Source of the DNA: Leptospira kanakyensis
GTDB taxonomy: Bacteria; Spirochaetota; Leptospiria; Leptospirales; Leptospiraceae
Length of the DNA: 64,000 nucleotides
Reading direction: 5' to 3'
Assembly (NCBI RefSeq): GCF_004769235.1
Contig: NZ_RQFG01000001.1
Coordinates: forward strand, 71,459 to 135,458
Shown: positions 53,737-63,497 of the stretch, one piece after another
How the letters are laid out: each line of letters opens with the position of its first letter
How positions within the stretch are numbered: position 1 is the first letter of the stretch
The notes under the pieces: generated by a model
Databases searched by the model: none
The model's input: the letters and a program-made list of their open reading frames with translations, nothing else
What the model was told of the DNA's origin: nothing
Program-made: the position numbers and the translations under genes

Positions 53737-55065
53737 TTAAAAATCAAAACGATAGTTTGCACCAACTTGAACGTAAGACAATATCGTCTTCGAATCATAA
53801 AACATCGGAATTAATTTTTGAGGCCCATACACTCTTAGTAAAAGTTGTGAAGGATCCGAATTTCCACTACCATCGTTATCCGTTATATAACCTGACTGCA
53901 ATTTGTTATTCAGAGTCATGTTACTCGCTTCTACGAATAAACTTAAATCACCTTTGACCTTCGTTGTGAATTTTACATTCACTTCGGTTCCAGTAGATTT
54001 CCATTGGTAGTCCAGGCCATTTTGATTGTATCTAACAGGAAAGGTATTAAATCGAAATTCGTTACTTCGAAATGAGGATGGACCTTGCATATCTAAATGC
54101 AAAACCTGACCTTGTAGAGTAAATCTTTCTAAAAATTTCCATTCGAATCCAATTCCAATACTATAACCTTTTAACGAATGACTTGTATCACGAAAACTCA
54201 CTCGGTTAGGATCGATCCCCGTGGAGGTAATCCCTCCAACACTACCAACTTCATGACTGCTCTTTGTCCAAATTCTTTCCAGGCCTCCTAAAATTTGAAG
54301 GTCTAAAACTGGATGTGGATAAGGAGAAAAACCAACCCTCGAAGAAAGTTTTTGAAATTTTGTTTCGCCATTTCCAAAAAGAACATTTGTCGTTTTTTCA
54401 GAAGTGGATGAGGAAGAGCCACCCCCACTCCCAAAAGCAAGTGTCTGAAAGCCACCAACATCTAAATTTCCTTTTGCTTCTGTTCCGCGAATCTCAATGG
54501 TAAATCTGTCCCATGCGTAAAACAAACGACCAGTTACACTTTGATTTTTACTTTTGTAAGGTGTGGATTGAAGTTCGGCTTGACCGCCACTGCTAAAAAG
54601 AAGTCCTGCAACCTGAATGGTTTGAAAGAAAGGACGGAGCTCTGATTGGCTCTCGCCACTTCCAACTCCAAAGGAACCTTCCAGATAATGTCGTTTCGCA
54701 TTGGAAAGTTGTTCCTCTCGGTTTTTCTGTTTTGTTTCCTTGGCTCTCCGATTCTCTTCTTCCTGTTTTTGTTTTTCTGCGAGTTCTTTTTCTTCTTTGA
54801 GTTTCTTTTCCTTCTCCGAAATTTGAGGTTCTATTTTAAGAGAAGAGGATTCAGATTTTTTTCCAAAAGAAACTTTTCGAACCACCGACTTAGGAAACAC
54901 TTTTGTACTTCCATCTGTGAGTTTCATCGTTACAGAATCTTTGTCTTGGGCTAAGATGGTACCTTCCCATTTTTCTCCGGACTTGAGTTGAATCGTTTCA
55001 CTCCGAAGAGATAAATTCGCAAAAAGAAAGACCAGAAATAATAGGTTAATAATTTTTTTCATCAT
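53737..55065 (-). CDS. Outer-membrane-type protein with coiled coil
   Basis: A 442-residue exported protein. After the signal peptide, residues 25-70 form a small beta domain (SGEKWEGTILAQDKDSVTMK then LTDGSTKVFPKSVV) common at the N-terminus of leptospiral envelope proteins. Residues 85-125 are a Lys/Glu/Gln-rich coiled coil. The remaining about 310 residues alternate polar and aromatic residues and end in GANYRFDF, the terminal Phe typical of a beta-barrel. Two adjacent ATG codons (55065, 55062) could serve as the start. Its function is unknown. Confidence 0.75.
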   Translation of the reverse strand: MMKKIINLLFLVFLFANLSLRSETIQLKSGEKWEGTILAQDKDSVTMKLTDGSTKVFPKSVVRKVSFGKKSESSSLKIEPQISEKEKKLKEEKELAEKQKQEEENRRAKETKQKNREEQLSNAKRHYLEGSFGVGSGESQSELRPFFQTIQVAGLLFSSGGQAELQSTPYKSKNQSVTGRLFYAWDRFTIEIRGTEAKGNLDVGGFQTLAFGSGGGSSSSTSEKTTNVLFGNGETKFQKLSSRVGFSPYPHPVLDLQILGGLERIWTKSSHEVGSVGGITSTGIDPNRVSFRDTSHSLKGYSIGIGFEWKFLERFTLQGQVLHLDMQGPSSFRSNEFRFNTFPVRYNQNGLDYQWKSTGTEVNVKFTTKVKGDLSLFVEASNMTLNNKLQSGYITDNDGSGNSDPSQLLLRVYGPQKLIPMFYDSKTILSYVQVGANYRFDF

Positions 55066-55274
55066 TTTAGCTCGTTCCAAACTTATTTGGGAGGATCTTA
55101 ACACATCCTATTCATTTTGCAATTCGATTAAACATTTTAGAGATCAATTTTAAAAAATCATTTCGATAGGATTCTATTGACGTGCGAACTATATGAAAAA
55201 TCAAACCTTAGGAATCGTAAGTTTAGAATTTACAAAGTGCTTGCGAGAAACCATCCGGGCCATGAAATCAGCGA

Positions 55275-55820
55275 ATGCGCCGTAAACTATGGATCTTTAT
55301 ATTGATTCTAAGCATTCTCTTTTCTTTGGCTGCAGAAGTCATTGCAGGACTCGGGGGATTTGCCAGTGCCTTCTCTTCGATAGAACTTGGATCGGGCTCA
55401 TTGCCTGCGGCGCGAGTGGGTGGGCCATTCCTACTAACAATCGTCCTTGTCTTCCTGTTTCTCATCCTATTGTCGTTTATTTCCATACTCACCACCACTG
55501 GAATCTTGGGTTTAATCAAAGGGCTATTCCTGGGATTGACGTTAGGTTTGTTAATCGACTATGTCGTCAGTCGAGATAAAATCAAACCAGGTGACCCTGC
55601 CATCATACGACTTTGGGCAGGCCGAGGCGCTGCATTGATGTTCGTGTTTGTACTCTGGGTGGGAATACTAAATCCGTTACTTTCAAAACTGGGCCCTCAT
55701 CCCATTGAGGTTTTCAGTGTAAAAGATATCGTAGGGATTTTTTCTACTACAGGCATTTTTGTCTGTTTTTTCTTTGCATTTATCGGTGTTATACGGTATT
55801 ACTGGACAAAGAGAAAGTAA
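55275..55820 (+). CDS. Membrane protein with four helices
   Basis: A 181-residue integral membrane protein with four strongly hydrophobic segments (near residues 5-30, 50-95, 115-135 and 155-175). No family is recognised. The start ATG follows AATCAGCGA without a good ribosome site; a 30-codon frame (55193-55285) that overlaps its start may be a remnant. It is divergent from the outer-membrane-type gene. Confidence 0.65.
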   Translation: MRRKLWIFILILSILFSLAAEVIAGLGGFASAFSSIELGSGSLPAARVGGPFLLTIVLVFLFLILLSFISILTTTGILGLIKGLFLGLTLGLLIDYVVSRDKIKPGDPAIIRLWAGRGAALMFVFVLWVGILNPLLSKLGPHPIEVFSVKDIVGIFSTTGIFVCFFFAFIGVIRYYWTKRK

Positions 55821-55901
55821 CAAAATGTCCAAAAATTCTACATTTATAACCTCGAGAGAGTTTGGCGATGCCAACCTTCGTGACTAAGGACTGCCGCATG
55901 T

Positions 55902-56045
55902 GGGCGAGTCCCCAAAGATTCGCCCCTCTTCCAAAAATGAACACCATACTACGTACCATTTGATCAAAAATGGGGGCCGGGCTATCCAGGGCTTTGGTCG
56001 CAAAGCGACCGCTAACGCGCACCGGATATCCCTCTCGCAGGGTTC
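55902..56045. repeat. REP-like palindromic element
   Basis: Within a 467-base gene-free gap, two GC-rich structures stand out. The first is GGGCGA...TCGCCC (55902-55925). The second (about 55972-56045) has a perfect hairpin GGTCGC-AAA-GCGACC at 55996-56010 flanked by near-inverted ends GGGCTATCC (55979) and GGATATCCC (56024). This resembles bacterial REP elements mobilised by RAYT transposases, but no transposase is present. The DNA from 56046 to the next gene is AT-rich with nothing recognisable. Confidence 0.55.
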
Positions 56046-56287
56046 GTTCCGATCCAAACAAAAACCAATCCACCTAACACTAAAAAAGGAAGTGTTGCAG
56101 ATAACCTAAAATTAAGCGGTATAAACTATTATTTTCTCATAAGAATCATTGTAACCTTAGCTTTGATTGGTGGTTTGCTATTTGTCATAGTAATTCGGTC
56201 AAAAACTGTAATTAATTTTAACATTATATTCTTTTGTTTGACATCCAGACCTCTGGCTTTTACCTGATTCGAATCAAGGAGAAACAA

Positions 56288-56641
56288 ATGAGAAAAATGT
56301 CCGTATTTTTCATTGCGATGATCATCATTGCAATTACTAACTGTAGCACACCTACAGTTAAATATATGAGCACAAAGCCTATTCTCACAGGCAAAAACGT
56401 GAAATATGAGTTAGTAAATAGTTCTGTTGCATCGGGCAACGCAGTATTTTATATATTCGGATTTCAGATAGGTGACTACAAAAACTATTCAACCCTTTTG
56501 GATGCAGCTCAATCTAAAAATTCGTGTGACTTAGCGAAGAATGTTCAGCTAAACTACGCGAGAAGTGAACAAGCATTTATTGCAACTGAAAGTTATAGTG
56601 TCGTTGCTGAATGTTGGAAATTGACAAGTGGAGGAAAATAA
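56288..56641 (+). CDS. Small lipoprotein of unknown function
   Basis: A 117-residue predicted lipoprotein: MRKMSVFFIAMIIIAITNCS is the signal with lipobox. The mature domain has two cysteines near its end (NSCDLA and VAECWKL) that could form a disulfide. AAGGAG lies seven bases before the ATG. A second small lipoprotein gene starts one base after its stop, so they are an operon. The sequence matches nothing I recognise. Confidence 0.72.
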   Translation: MRKMSVFFIAMIIIAITNCSTPTVKYMSTKPILTGKNVKYELVNSSVASGNAVFYIFGFQIGDYKNYSTLLDAAQSKNSCDLAKNVQLNYARSEQAFIATESYSVVAECWKLTSGGK

Positions 56642-56642
56642 T

Positions 56643-57029
56643 ATGAAAGCTTCAAACAAAAAAATACTCGCTGTTGCCCTCATGTTGTTTTTGGCTTCTT
56701 TTGTAACTAACTGTGTTACCGTACAAGGAAATTATGCTTTTGTTTCGGAAAAGGAAATTGATTTTAACAAAGAATACGAAAAGAAACCGCAACCAATTAA
56801 AGCTGAATATTCAGTTCCTTTTGTATTGCTCCCACTAGGAGATACGCGAGTATCCCGTATGAGTGCGGAAGTCATTCAAAAAGCATGCGCCGAAAACGGA
56901 GTTGAGTTTTTAACAAACACTCAAATCAATTCAAGTTCATTTTACTTTTTTCTCTATGGACAAGTAAAGTATGAATTGACTGGCGATGGCTGGATCGAAA
57001 AACAAACACCAGCAAAAAAAGGAAAATAA
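56643..57029 (+). CDS. Small lipoprotein of unknown function
   Basis: A 128-residue predicted lipoprotein (signal ending FLASFVTNCVTVQG). It has a Lys/Glu-rich early part (EKEIDFNKEYEKKPQPIKAE), then FVLLPLGDTRVSRMSAEVIQ. GGAGG stands before the ATG, inside the end of the preceding gene. The two lipoproteins are probably made together. Function is unknown. Confidence 0.72.
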   Translation: MKASNKKILAVALMLFLASFVTNCVTVQGNYAFVSEKEIDFNKEYEKKPQPIKAEYSVPFVLLPLGDTRVSRMSAEVIQKACAENGVEFLTNTQINSSSFYFFLYGQVKYELTGDGWIEKQTPAKKGK

Positions 57030-57039
57030 CAATTCCATT

Positions 57040-57066
57040 CTAGGGATTTCGCAGTCCCTAGATTTC
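57040..57066 (+). terminator. Hairpin after the lipoprotein pair
   Basis: An eight-base stem TCTAGGGA and TCCCTAGA with an eight-base loop is followed by TTT. It lies 10 bases after the second lipoprotein stop. The remaining 220 bases before the ankyrin gene are AT-rich without clear signals. Confidence 0.55.
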
Positions 57067-57293
57067 CACACTCACCTACTAAAATATTTTCATACAAAAA
57101 ATACTCTGCGGCACCATCATCTTCACAAGTTCAGCGCATAATTTTTAAATCTCATTAAAAAACAAAATAAGCGGATATTCAAACTCACTGTTTCACAAAT
57201 AATGCTTGTATAGCGGGATAAATTTAAATAATCAAACTGGTTGGTCTTATTTAGGCTTTCAAAAATAACGTTACGTTTGTTAGGAATAGTTTG

Positions 57294-58760
57294 ATGAACT
57301 TTTTAAATTTCAATCTAAGAATCAATTGTTTTCTTCCTTTTTTCTCCCACTCCTTATCCCACTTTCAGAACTGTCTTCAAATCCTAGGGATCTATTTCAG
57401 AAAGTATCGCAGGCCCCCATCAAACAAACTCACTTTTGTTTGCCTTTTATCGATCATATTAAATTGTGTTTCAGCGGAAATACCAAAACCTAAGCTGGAT
57501 CTTACAAAAGTAGTAAAAGCTGGTGACTGGACTGCAACTCAAGATTTCCTAGAAATCAATCGAGACAGTGTCAACTCTATCAATGATAGTGGTGGACGAG
57601 CTATACATGAAGCAGCTTTTCTTGGTGATGCGAAACAAACAAAATTATTAATCAAGTTTAAAGCCGATGTAAATGCAAAAGACAAACTTGGTATGACACC
57701 ACTACATATCGCTAGTTCAAAAGGGTATACTGATTGTCTAAAGATTTTGTTAGATGCTGGTGCTTTGCCTAACGAAACAGATAACAAGGGTAAACTGCCA
57801 ATACACTATGCAGTATCCGGCAGCTCTGCTAATATCAATCCATTGAAACTCTTATTAAAACGTGGTTCTTTAATTGATCCAAAGGATCGTAATGGAGCGA
57901 CACCTTTAATTCATGCGATTCGAAAGAAAAATTACCAATTCGCCAAGTATTTGATAACGAACCGAGCAAATATTGACGTTGTGGACAAAGAAGGATTCAG
58001 TTTATTACACACACTAGCACTAAATGGCAATGTGGAATTAATGAAAATATTACTGGAATTAGGTGCGAACCCAAACAAACTAACCGAGCAGGGAAACGTT
58101 ACTCCGCTTCATTTTGCGGCGATGAATGGACATTTAGAATCTGTACAATACCTTCTTAACAAAGGAGCAAATCCAGACACTCAAGATGATACTGGTTACA
58201 CGGCCTTGCACTATGCTGTCATGGAAGGGGATCAGGAAATAGTCACAGCACTCCTGCGTAAAAAAGCGAATCCTAATCTCAGAGCGATTGATGGTTTCCC
58301 TCCTCTATTTGTTGCTGCACAAGTAGGTCATGCCAACATTGCTCGGCTATTATTGGAAAATCATGCTGACCCGAATCTACTGGGAAACGACAAAAGAGCC
58401 CCAATCCATAAAGCATGTTATGAGGGTCATCTAGAGGTTGTAAAAGTATTGTTAGAATTCAAGGCCGATAAAGAAATTCGGTCTAAACTCGGTTGGACTC
58501 CGCTTATCTCTGCATCAAGTGAAGGTCATTTAAAATTGGTTCAATTGCTTATCGATCACAAAGTCAACGTAAATGCCATCACGGAGCATAAGACAACCGC
58601 CCTCTACGCAGCAGCGGCGGAAGGTCATAAAGATGTTGTAGAGGCCTTATTGAATGCTGGTGCCGTAACCAATTTACCTGATACGGTTTCACCCATAGAT
58701 GTTGCAAAATTATATGGCCACCATCAGATTGCGGATCTAATTCGAAACAGAGGAAAATGA
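57294..58760 (+). CDS. Ankyrin-repeat protein, exported
   Basis: A 488-residue protein with 12 ankyrin repeats filling residues about 95-485, many with the TPLH(I/F)A..KG core (KLGMTPLHIASSKGYTDCLK). Repeats 3 and 12 are irregular. The N-terminus is odd: an initial hydrophobic stretch, a basic segment (YFRKYRRPPSNK), then a second hydrophobic stretch ending in SIILNCVSAE that looks like a real lipoprotein signal. The true start may lie downstream at a non-ATG codon. Ankyrin repeats mediate protein binding; the partner is unknown. Confidence 0.82.
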   Translation: MNFLNFNLRINCFLPFFSHSLSHFQNCLQILGIYFRKYRRPPSNKLTFVCLLSIILNCVSAEIPKPKLDLTKVVKAGDWTATQDFLEINRDSVNSINDSGGRAIHEAAFLGDAKQTKLLIKFKADVNAKDKLGMTPLHIASSKGYTDCLKILLDAGALPNETDNKGKLPIHYAVSGSSANINPLKLLLKRGSLIDPKDRNGATPLIHAIRKKNYQFAKYLITNRANIDVVDKEGFSLLHTLALNGNVELMKILLELGANPNKLTEQGNVTPLHFAAMNGHLESVQYLLNKGANPDTQDDTGYTALHYAVMEGDQEIVTALLRKKANPNLRAIDGFPPLFVAAQVGHANIARLLLENHADPNLLGNDKRAPIHKACYEGHLEVVKVLLEFKADKEIRSKLGWTPLISASSEGHLKLVQLLIDHKVNVNAITEHKTTALYAAAAEGHKDVVEALLNAGAVTNLPDTVSPIDVAKLYGHHQIADLIRNRGK

Positions 58761-58819
58761 TTTAACAAAATATTTTCCTTAAGTCCTTTCTGAAATGATG
58801 AGCGGACAAAGCACACCAA

Positions 58820-59893
58820 TCAATCAGGTTTACCAAGAACAACTTTACCCTTAGATTTTGAGTTGGTGGTGAAGGCCAGTTTGCACTGTGAATGAACGTC
58901 AATGACCCATAGATGACCGATATAGGTTTCTTGTTCATGTGTGCTATCGGGATGTATCGTTGCATATTTGATTTTTTTGCCCGCGTTCAACCAATATAAT
59001 GTAAGAACATCTTCCGTATGATTTTCAACGCTGAACGAACTTCCGCCCAACACCTTTGATGGCGTTTTCGCTAAATTCTGGCATTTGATTTCAGAGACTC
59101 CCGATATTGTGGGAGCTTGTGTGGCTGGCGTGATGGGAGTCTGGTGTCCTTCGATCACAGACGTTTTGCCTGGGTACATTTTTGCAATATTGATCTTATC
59201 CATTTCAGAAAGTTCGACATTCAGGTCTACCGACGAACCATCGAGGGTCCAGAAGTCGGGATAGGAATAGACCATAATCGATTGGGGGTCGTATTGGCTG
59301 AAATTGACACGATTGCGGTCGTGCGGTTTGATGATAAAATCGTCCACCATTTCGATCGTCCATCCTTGCTGAGACAAATCGGCAAAAATTGCATTCCTGT
59401 TCCAACGCACTTGATTGGTTGGATTCTGGTGTTCATGATCCAAACCCAGCGCATGACCGAATTCATGTAATATTGTGGCTTCATCTACCCATTCGAGATT
59501 CATCGTTCGTTCATTCTGCTTATAATATTCTGCCTCTTTGCCTATCGCCGAATTAGCACCGGCACCACGCACAAAATCAATTCGTATATTGGATTTTTGC
59601 CCACGGAGCTCCTTTACAGAATCGAAAAATTCAAAAGTCAGATTCGCATAACGCGTCCATTCGATGGCAGTGCTTCGCACCATCTGCCGCTCGGCATTCG
59701 TACCACCTAGAAAAAGGATACGTATGGTCTGGCCGTTTTTCCAGCGAGTGCCTTTGACTTCAACAGAGCGTGCCCTAACTGTTGGTTGCACGGGTGGTTT
59801 CACAAAGCTCATTCGTTTGCCACCCTGGCTTGGAGAAATGGCGGTGCCGCAGATGATCAGGCAGACAAAAAATATGATGGCAACGTTTTTCAT
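58820..59893 (-). CDS. Astacin-like metzincin protease, secreted
   Basis: A 357-residue exported protease. The zinc motif ATILHEFGHALGLDHEHQNP is a complete HExxHxxGxxH, with the extra Glu found in astacins, and SIMVYSYPDF provides the Met-turn. The signal peptide ends near ISPSQGGK. The C-terminal 130 residues, after the peptidase domain, resemble a small beta domain. Hand counts on a few 60-base lines gave 38-47% G+C here, against 35% in a typical line elsewhere, so transfer is possible. The neighbouring small lipoprotein gene shares this composition. Confidence 0.88.
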   Translation of the reverse strand: MKNVAIIFFVCLIICGTAISPSQGGKRMSFVKPPVQPTVRARSVEVKGTRWKNGQTIRILFLGGTNAERQMVRSTAIEWTRYANLTFEFFDSVKELRGQKSNIRIDFVRGAGANSAIGKEAEYYKQNERTMNLEWVDEATILHEFGHALGLDHEHQNPTNQVRWNRNAIFADLSQQGWTIEMVDDFIIKPHDRNRVNFSQYDPQSIMVYSYPDFWTLDGSSVDLNVELSEMDKINIAKMYPGKTSVIEGHQTPITPATQAPTISGVSEIKCQNLAKTPSKVLGGSSFSVENHTEDVLTLYWLNAGKKIKYATIHPDSTHEQETYIGHLWVIDVHSQCKLAFTTNSKSKGKVVLGKPD

Positions 59894-60048
59894 AGTAATC
59901 CTACTTTTTCGGACAGCAAATTAAGCGATTCGCTTTGCGTAGAATTTTTTATAATCAATCCTAGAAGTAAAGCCTAAAGCATCAGAATAGATTCACTTCC
60001 GATGATAAAAGATTATTGACGGAGAGTCTGAAATCGCTCTGATGCGGT

Positions 60049-60396
60049 ATGATCCTTCGATTTTTTTTATTTACCGTTGCCATTTTCATTTGCACGCAAT
60101 GTGCATCACTTGATCTCGCGGGAAAAAGTTATGCGGGTAAACCGACAGAACGTATACAGAAACGGGGAATCATAGGTGCGGGGCAAGCAGGAAGACTCGA
60201 TTTTACGACGGAACAAGTGACCTATATTTTACCCGGCTCCGACCTGAAAGGCATCGGCACCTATACCGTTTCAGCCGATAAGGTTACGATCCATGATACC
60301 ACTGGGAACGATCATAATTTTACAATTAAAGAGGATGGTAAAATCTTACAATGGAAGGGCGTCGATCTTCGCCGCACAGATTTTCCCTGGCCCTGA
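60049..60396 (+). CDS. Small lipoprotein of unknown function
   Basis: A 115-residue predicted lipoprotein (signal ending FICTQCASLDLAG). The mature part has LDFTTEQVTYILPGSDLKGI followed by GTYTVSADKVTIHD, a pattern of small beta-rich lipocalin-like or META-type domains. No family is certain. It is divergent from the protease gene, and both are richer in G+C than their surroundings. No convincing ribosome site precedes the ATG. Confidence 0.65.
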   Translation: MILRFFLFTVAIFICTQCASLDLAGKSYAGKPTERIQKRGIIGAGQAGRLDFTTEQVTYILPGSDLKGIGTYTVSADKVTIHDTTGNDHNFTIKEDGKILQWKGVDLRRTDFPWP

Positions 60397-60654
60397 TAAA
60401 GTAAAACTTTCGTTTTATAGGTGTTAGCAGAAGGTTAAAAATCGAACTGAATTAAACGCTCAATAGAACAGCCCAGATAGTCGAAATCAAAATGACCCGA
60501 GGTCACCGTTTTAAACGTTATTTCTAAGGTTTTGGAACGTTATTGACGGTGTTTTGGAAATTTTTTTCTGTTGGAGGTGAATTTCGGCTAGAATGCAATC
60601 CCGAATTCCCAATTCACTGTATTTCAATCGAATCCAATTTGGATACAATGAACC

Positions 60655-63333
60655 ATGCGAAACTCTAATCAATATTTCCATTACCTTTCCCTCATTCTTA
60701 TTTTTTCATTTCAGTTTTGTATCTTGTTACCTAACAATGGTTCCAACCCCAATGCCATCATGGCTCTTCTTCTCGGATTGGGAGGACGTTCATCCACACC
60801 AGTCAATATGGATCCTGGAACTGTAGTCGACTTATCAGGTAACGGCTCGTTCGAAGGAACACTTGTCGATTCTGACGGGAATGGTATATCCGACGGCATT
60901 GCTCTCACGGGCATTGGTGTTCCAAACTTGATACTCATCGATACCAATGCAGATAGTATTCCTGATGCTGTGGATACAAATGGGGACGGAGTTGCTGATT
61001 ATTACATCAATCCAACACCTCCCGCTTTTCTTACAACTGGGCCTGGGGGATCAGGAAGTCCAGTTGTTGCAATCGTAGACTCAAGTGGAAATCTCATTGG
61101 TTTTGATACAGACGGTGATGGAACGGCAAATGATACTTTGGTGGCACAAATCCTTGGTGATACAGCACCACCCACCATCACAAGCTCCTTGTCATCAGGA
61201 ACTTATTCAACATCACAAACGACAACTTTAACTTGCACTGACAATTTTGCCCCCGGAAACATTATTTATACGTTAGATGGATCCACACCTAACTTTCAAA
61301 CGAAAGAAGGAACCATTCTTTCTCCACCATCCAAAACCGTTAGCCTTTCCTTTGAAGGCAGTCGAACTTTAACAGCCTTTTGTCGAGACCTGAATGGCAA
61401 TTTATCCTCAACAATTCAAATCAATTATACAGTTGATTCTTCGGTACCTGCTTTAACTTTAGTGAGTCAAACATCATTGGCAGTGAGTTCATCGGGTACT
61501 GGCATTCAATCTTCCACTGCAACCTGGCAAACAAATCGTTCTGGTTCCTACGCAATTTACGAAGGTAGTTCCTGTTCTGGAACAAACATCACAACTGGGT
61601 CAGCTTCCGCCAATCAGAACATAACATTCGTTCGTTCTTACACTAATTTTTCTGGTGAAGGAACAAAATCCTATAGGATCTGTGTGACTGGATCAAATGG
61701 ATTGGTAGGATTTGTATCATTTTCTCTGCAAAGGGATGACACAGCACCAGTGATATCCACATCTCCTAGTGCTGGTAATTATAGTTCTGCTACTTCAGTG
61801 ACAGCTAGCTGTACTGATGTTGGTGGATCTGGTTGTGAAAAAATCGCTTACACGACCCAAGCGGGAAGCGCACCTTCCAATCCCGGCATCCAAGGACCAA
61901 CAGGAAACATTACGAATGGTGTATTGTATAACTCAGCAATCGATATGTCCGATGCTTCCGTAACTTATACTAAGTTTGTGGCCCGTGACAATGCTGGGAA
62001 CCTATCATCGATCCATTCACAAACTTTCACAGTCGATACCCAAGTGGCAACAATTACAGTCAATTCTTTCACCTCCGCTATCAATGGTTCTAGTAACGTT
62101 AACCTCAATTGGCAAAGTTCCAAAGTGGGAACCTACCAAATTCGAATCGGCGGTAGCAGTTGTTCAACGGGAACTGAACTAAGCAATGGATCTGGAAATT
62201 CCAATGTCTCTGGTTCCGCACTTGTTGCTACGGACATCAGTTCCACGATAACCAATACGCACTTTATTGAAGGAGAAAACACGATCCGAATTTGTGTTTC
62301 AAATTTAATCGGTAGTTTTGGTTTTACAACGCGTACAACAAATAAAGATACGATAGCACCAAATGTAAGCATTACTTCCCCATCTGGCTCGGGCCCTTTT
62401 CCTTCTGGCACACAAATACAACTCAGTTGTTCTGATACTGGGGGAACTGGGTGCGATAAAATCATTTATACTTTGAATGGCACTGATCCCACATTTGATT
62501 CCAATGGTGCAGTCACCAATGGTTCTATTTACTCCTCCGCATTTGCTCTTTCCAATGGCAATATACAAATAAAGTATCGAGCCATCGATCTAGCAAAAAA
62601 CAATAGCTCAGTCATTACTCAAAATATTTATGTCGGCCCTCCTGTCATTTCTTCCGTTGGGGTTGGAACGGCACAATTAACCGTTAACTTTTCTACAGTA
62701 ACGGGAGCAACGGGATATAAAGTTTATTATAGTTCAAGTTCAGGAGTAACGAATTCTAACTCCAGTGTATCAGGTACGAGTTCTCCAATTGTTTTAACTG
62801 GCCTTAATAATGATACAACCTATTACATAAGGATCGCGTTGACAGCTTCTTACGGCGAAAGCGATTTAGGATCAGAAACTTACCAAACTCCATCAAACCT
62901 TCCTTTAGTCGAAAGTTGTATTCTTCAGTGGCCTAGTACATTAACTTTAACAAGAAATACGACTGCAAACATTTCAAACGCTATCTATGTTCAATTTTAT
63001 CATACAAATATAACGAATATCTTCCCACAAGTAGCGGACTCTAGAGTGCAATTACAAGTAGGATATGGACCTAGTAACTCGAACCCCATGACGGAACCTC
63101 AAAACTGGACTTTCTTTTCGGCATCATACAATTCCTCATGTTTAAGCTGTGGAAATAACCATGAATATTATTCGCTCATCACAGCTCCTTCAAATCCCGG
63201 AACCTATAAATATGTGGGGAGATTAAAGATAACAGGAGTTGCACGAGAGACATATTGTGATCTAGATGGATACGGAGGATACTCTGGCCTAACATTCTCG
63301 ACTTCTCAATTAGGTACTTTGACTGTTCAGTAA
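60655..63333 (+). CDS. Large lipoprotein with calcium-type repeats and Ig-like/chitobiase-type domains
   Basis: An 892-residue predicted surface lipoprotein (signal ending SFQFCILLP). Residues 60-165 contain acidic loops of the thrombospondin-3/EF-hand kind (DSDGNGISDG, DTNGDGVADYY, DTDGDGTANDT). Then come three repeats of the chitobiase C-terminal type (APPTITSSLSSGTYS, APVISTSPSAGNYS, APNVSITSP), alternating with two Ig-like segments that share a GTYQI.. GSSCS pattern. A fibronectin III-like domain (ATGYKVYYSSSSG) and a unique C-terminus with CLSCG follow. A role in binding glycans or matrix is possible, not shown. Confidence 0.82.
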   Translation: MRNSNQYFHYLSLILIFSFQFCILLPNNGSNPNAIMALLLGLGGRSSTPVNMDPGTVVDLSGNGSFEGTLVDSDGNGISDGIALTGIGVPNLILIDTNADSIPDAVDTNGDGVADYYINPTPPAFLTTGPGGSGSPVVAIVDSSGNLIGFDTDGDGTANDTLVAQILGDTAPPTITSSLSSGTYSTSQTTTLTCTDNFAPGNIIYTLDGSTPNFQTKEGTILSPPSKTVSLSFEGSRTLTAFCRDLNGNLSSTIQINYTVDSSVPALTLVSQTSLAVSSSGTGIQSSTATWQTNRSGSYAIYEGSSCSGTNITTGSASANQNITFVRSYTNFSGEGTKSYRICVTGSNGLVGFVSFSLQRDDTAPVISTSPSAGNYSSATSVTASCTDVGGSGCEKIAYTTQAGSAPSNPGIQGPTGNITNGVLYNSAIDMSDASVTYTKFVARDNAGNLSSIHSQTFTVDTQVATITVNSFTSAINGSSNVNLNWQSSKVGTYQIRIGGSSCSTGTELSNGSGNSNVSGSALVATDISSTITNTHFIEGENTIRICVSNLIGSFGFTTRTTNKDTIAPNVSITSPSGSGPFPSGTQIQLSCSDTGGTGCDKIIYTLNGTDPTFDSNGAVTNGSIYSSAFALSNGNIQIKYRAIDLAKNNSSVITQNIYVGPPVISSVGVGTAQLTVNFSTVTGATGYKVYYSSSSGVTNSNSSVSGTSSPIVLTGLNNDTTYYIRIALTASYGESDLGSETYQTPSNLPLVESCILQWPSTLTLTRNTTANISNAIYVQFYHTNITNIFPQVADSRVQLQVGYGPSNSNPMTEPQNWTFFSASYNSSCLSCGNNHEYYSLITAPSNPGTYKYVGRLKITGVARETYCDLDGYGGYSGLTFSTSQLGTLTVQ

Positions 63334-63497
63334 TTTAAGTTCTCTTTTTGAATTGTAATAAAGTTGCACCTAGTGCCGAACTGGCTTCCAATCATGGTCG
63401 AGGAGTCACTAGGTTCACGTACCATATGACAACAATGACTTTGTCATGGAAAATGAATTAGGAAGTTTCAATTTGAAAGTTTTATTCTTTTAACGAA

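Noticed and set aside
55193..55285. A 30-codon frame overlapping the start of the four-helix membrane protein
   Set aside because: No ribosome site and no recognisable sequence; at most a remnant.
57030..57293. A possible promoter or small gene before the ankyrin gene
   Set aside because: Only a hairpin after the preceding gene stands out; no good -35/-10 pair or small reading frame with a ribosome site was found.
60397..60654. A gene or regulatory RNA in the gap before the large lipoprotein
   Set aside because: Short frames only, no stable long hairpin and no clear promoter; nothing supportable.
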